Below, in pieces: positions 61,753 through 64,000 of a stretch of DNA of 64,000 nt. Each line of letters opens with the position of its first letter. Within the stretch, counting starts at the first letter, position 1. The notes beneath the pieces are model-generated. The model searched no databases and was not told where the DNA came from. It saw only the letters and a program-made list of their open reading frames with translations. The position numbers and the translations under genes are program-made. Source of the stretch: JANXUC01 sp964619065 (lineage in GTDB: Bacteria > Acidobacteriota > Terriglobia > Terriglobales > Acidobacteriaceae); contig CAZUCC010000007.1 in NCBI GenBank assembly GCA_964619065.1, forward strand, positions 34,901 to 98,900, read 5' to 3'.

Positions 61753-62193
61753 TCACGGCCAGAACGGTGCAGGCTCGATTCTCGCGCGACTTCCCGCGCC
61801 AATGCGCGCGCTATCTGAGATTTGATGAATCGCCACGATTTGCCAGTTTCCTTGCCGGCACACATAGAGCGCGGTATAGGAGAAACGCCCCGCTACCCGC
61901 TTTCCGCGGTACATCTTATCCGAGTCGGAGTGACCGGAGAGAAAAGCAACCTGACCGTCATAAACGTGAACGGCGGCGAACTCCACCGACAAGGAATCGT
62001 ACTGAATCTGACGGGTTGAGAGCAGATGCAGCCATTCTTCTTTCGAGATTCGTTCTCCGTCATGCAGGCGGAGGACAAAACCTTCGTCCAGGAGTTCAGA
62101 AAGAGCCGATGCGTCTCCTTCCAACAGAGATTGAACCACTTTCGCTCCGAGGTCTTTGACGCAGTCCTCGGCACGGTATTCTTCCAACATCAT
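61753..62193 (-). CDS. NTF2-like (DUF4440) protein
   Basis: About 146 residues from ATG 62193, behind AAAGGA. The frame is open for 60 codons upstream, but those residues look random. The NTF2-like/SnoaL fold is suggested by LLEGDASALSELLDEGFVLR, then SVEFAAVHVYDGQVAFLSGH and GRFSYTALYVCRQGNWQIVAIHQ, the typical DUF4440 ending. Such proteins bind small ligands or serve as enzymes; the function is unknown. Divergent from the TetR gene, 210 bp away. Confidence 0.8.
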   Translation of the reverse strand: MMLEEYRAEDCVKDLGAKVVQSLLEGDASALSELLDEGFVLRLHDGERISKEEWLHLLSTRQIQYDSLSVEFAAVHVYDGQVAFLSGHSDSDKMYRGKRVAGRFSYTALYVCRQGNWQIVAIHQISDSARIGAGSRARIEPAPFWP

Positions 62194-62340
62194 TTTGAAC
62201 AATCCTTTCCCGCGATGTTGTTTTTCCAGGCGCGAGAACCCGCGGAGCGGGAAGCCGGTTGAAACGACGCGGCAGACACAAAACTTCCGATGTACGGGGA
62301 CCCTCATTACGGCACTTGTGGCTGTGTTATATTTATACGC

Positions 62341-62353
62341 TGTTATTTTAACA
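62341..62353. promoter_or_regulatory. Possible TetR operator
   Basis: TGTTA-TTT-TAACA, an inverted repeat 51 bp before the TetR ATG and inside the AT-rich divergent region. Short and AT-rich, so chance occurrence is not excluded. Confidence 0.25.
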
Positions 62354-62403
62354 ATGTAAAGGTTAATCTGCAACCGGTTTCATAAGGCCTAAACGGAGAG
62401 AAA

Positions 62404-62949
62404 ATGCCGCGAACTGCCAATCCGCTCCTGGGGAAGAAGATTATGAAAGCTGCCCAGGCCCTCTATGCCCGGCACGGGGCTCATGCGCTCACCATGCGCG
62501 CCGTGGCGGAGGCCGCTGGAACCACGACGCCCACGGTTTATCAACGCTTTACGGACCGTGAAGCCATCCTGGAAGCGCTCCGCGAGGACGTTCGTATGCG
62601 CCTTGCTCGCGAGGTAAAGCGGGCTAGCTCCATGGAAGATGCCTGCCGTCGTTATCTCGGCTTTGCTTTGCAGCATCCCTACGAATACGAACTGCTGATG
62701 ACTACGGGCTGGAGAGACGCGGTGGCCTCCGGATATCAGGGGCCCATCTTTCAAGTAGCGCAAAAGAAGCTTGCGGAAACGTTTGGCGGGAATCCCAGGG
62801 ACCACGCCGGATTCGCCATCAAGCTTTGGTGCTTGGTTCACGGTGCCGCGACTCTGCTGATCGCCGCGGAACGGCAAGGAGGCCACGACGGGCAGGAAAT
62901 CGAGAAGGCGTGCCTCTCAGCCTGCAAGACGCTTCTGGATTCGCGATGA
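62404..62949 (+). CDS. TetR/AcrR family transcription regulator
   Basis: A 181-residue repressor-type protein. The N-terminal helix-turn-helix spans residues 10-58 (GKKIMKAAQALYARHGAHAL, AVAEAAGTTTPTVYQRFTDR). The C-terminal ligand domain (70-175) is of the TetR_C_33-like kind. GGAGAGAAA lies directly before the ATG. It is divergent from an NTF2-like gene that it may control, and it converges on queG with the stops overlapping closely. Confidence 0.92.
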   Translation: MPRTANPLLGKKIMKAAQALYARHGAHALTMRAVAEAAGTTTPTVYQRFTDREAILEALREDVRMRLAREVKRASSMEDACRRYLGFALQHPYEYELLMTTGWRDAVASGYQGPIFQVAQKKLAETFGGNPRDHAGFAIKLWCLVHGAATLLIAAERQGGHDGQEIEKACLSACKTLLDSR

Positions 62950-62950
62950 T

Positions 62951-64000
62951 TCACTCCTGACCCGAGTTGTTGCTCCGCAGCTTATGAGCCGCCCATTGGG
63001 CGGCTTCCGCAACGACCGGATCCTGATCACTCTCCATATTCTCCAGCACTTCGATAAACTTCGGATCGCCGCTATTGCCCATCGCCAGCGCGGCGTTGCG
63101 GCGCAGGCCCTGGCGCTTGGTGCGGCGGATGGGCGACCCGCGAAAGGCATTGCGGAACCCTTCCTCATCCATGGCCGCCAGCCACTCCAGGACGGGATTG
63201 ACCAGGCCCTCGCGAGGCTGGAATTCTGCGGCGGCGGTGACGGGCGCTTTGCGGTTCCAGGGACAGACATCCTGGCAGATATCGCAGCCAAATACATGGC
63301 GGCCCAGACCTTCGCGCATGGGTTCCGTTATCGGGCCACGTTTTTCGATGGTGAGATAGGAAATGCACAAGCTGGCATCGAGCTGGTACGGGGCAACAAT
63401 CGCATGCGTGGGACAAGCGTCGATGCAGCGTGTGCAACTGCCGCAACGGTCAGGCGCAGGCAGGTCGGGCGCGAACTCGAGCGAAGTCAGAATTACACCG
63501 AGGAAGAGCCAAGACCCCATTTTCTGATTGATCAGGCAAGTATTCTTGCCGCTCCAGCCAATGCCGGCATATTTAGCGTAAATGCGCTCGGCGACGGGGC
63601 CGGTGTCGACGTAGCAGCGGGTGACTAGTTCGGGAACATTGGAGCTGGCTGGAACGCCGGAGTCATGGGCCTGCCGAAGCGCCCCTTCCACCAAGCGCAG
63701 CTTGCGCAGGATCGAGTCGTGATAGTCCTCGCGGCTCCAGGCATAACGGGCGATCCAACCACGGGATGAGTCGTGGACCGCCGTAGAGTAGGGATGCGCC
63801 GTGTTGTAATTTGCAGCACAGACAACGACGCTGCGAGCCCAGGGTGCGACCCGCGCAAGCGAGGAACGCTTCAGCCCACCCGCATCGTCACGCGACTCCA
63901 TATATTGCATTTCCGCAGCACGCCCAGCGGCGATCCAGTCTTCGAAGCGGCGATGCTCGGCAAAATCACCCACTGGAGCAACCCCCGCGAGCTCAAACCC
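62951..64000 (-). CDS. queG: Epoxyqueuosine reductase, 5' end beyond the window
   Basis: The frame stays open to the right edge, and the last codons in the window read GFELAGVAPVGDF, the usual early part of QueG, so the gene is truncated by the window end; a GTG at 63973 is internal. QueG reduces epoxyqueuosine to queuosine in tRNA using cobalamin. Visible are RYAWSREDYHD, the catalytic YVDTGPVAER with its Asp, and two 4Fe-4S motifs (CGSCTRCIDACP and CDICQDVCPWN). A HEAT-like repeat segment, residues NAALAMGNSGDPKFIEVL, closes the protein. Stops 2 bases from the TetR stop (convergent). Confidence 0.94.
   Translation of the reverse strand, partial: GFELAGVAPVGDFAEHRRFEDWIAAGRAAEMQYMESRDDAGGLKRSSLARVAPWARSVVVCAANYNTAHPYSTAVHDSSRGWIARYAWSREDYHDSILRKLRLVEGALRQAHDSGVPASSNVPELVTRCYVDTGPVAERIYAKYAGIGWSGKNTCLINQKMGSWLFLGVILTSLEFAPDLPAPDRCGSCTRCIDACPTHAIVAPYQLDASLCISYLTIEKRGPITEPMREGLGRHVFGCDICQDVCPWNRKAPVTAAAEFQPREGLVNPVLEWLAAMDEEGFRNAFRGSPIRRTKRQGLRRNAALAMGNSGDPKFIEVLENMESDQDPVVAEAAQWAAHKLRSNNSGQE

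Noticed and set aside
1..64000. CRISPR array, prophage or insertion sequence
   Set aside because: No regularly spaced repeats with unique spacers, no transposase, integrase or phage structural gene was recognised on either strand.

Overview
The window reads as a piece of an Acidobacteriota genome, most likely class Terriglobia (Koribacter-like), probably a metagenome-assembled scaffold. Supporting signs are a pair of proteins with the acidobacterial VWFA-related domain, a very long Oar-type TonB-dependent receptor, a TIGR03803-repeat secreted protein, a Ser/Thr kinase with the acidobacterial N-terminal segment next to an ECF sigma factor, many palindromic REP-like elements between genes, and fairly high GC. 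A run of ten Ns inside ilvE marks a scaffold join. No tRNA, rRNA, transposase, phage gene or CRISPR array was recognised.

Layout. 1-6.5 kb: end of an unknown gene, a Ser/Thr-rich secreted protein, an alpha/beta hydrolase, a fatty acid desaturase and a divergent pair of VWFA proteins around a perfect 18-bp palindrome. 6.6-13 kb: an MglA-type GTPase, an M13 peptidase, an M48 protease with a beta-carbonic anhydrase, and a single-ring Clp-like AAA+ ATPase. 13-21.4 kb (plus strand): LysM/glycosidase-like protein behind a possibly structured leader, ilvE with the gap, a DinB-like protein, pilT, recX and an unusually long alaS. 21.4-30.7 kb (minus strand): a translation and division cluster ordered mtaB, infC, rpmI, rplT, pheS, pheT, aminotransferase, zapB-like, zapA, preceded by a zinc-ribbon gene and rpsU. 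infC uses the rare start codon ATC.

30.8-38.4 kb: Oar-type receptor, hutH, glgC and an alanine-type aminotransferase. 38.3-45.8 kb: a block holding a TMEM175-like channel, a kinase/ECF-sigma pair, a DUF817 membrane protein and a TIGR03803 protein. It is bounded by 132-bp direct repeats, the right one being a decayed copy of the 5' end of the aminotransferase. Two genes inside it share a near-identical 41-bp leader containing a near-palindrome.

45.8-64 kb: peptidoglycan-binding protein, DegP/HtrA protease, a CBM9/DUF5916 outer-membrane protein, a coupled amidohydrolase/M20 peptidase pair, tandem DUF507 genes, a PmtA-like methyltransferase, an ECF sigma/anti-sigma pair, sppA, a TPR protein with a zincin-like HDLAH motif, an NTF2-like protein divergent from a TetR regulator, and queG running off the right edge.

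No complete, obviously new defence or biosynthetic system is visible. The best leads are the repeat-bounded signalling block with its shared leader motif, the Clp-like single-ring ATPase, the AlaS insertion, the leader of the LysM gene, and the palindrome between the VWFA genes.
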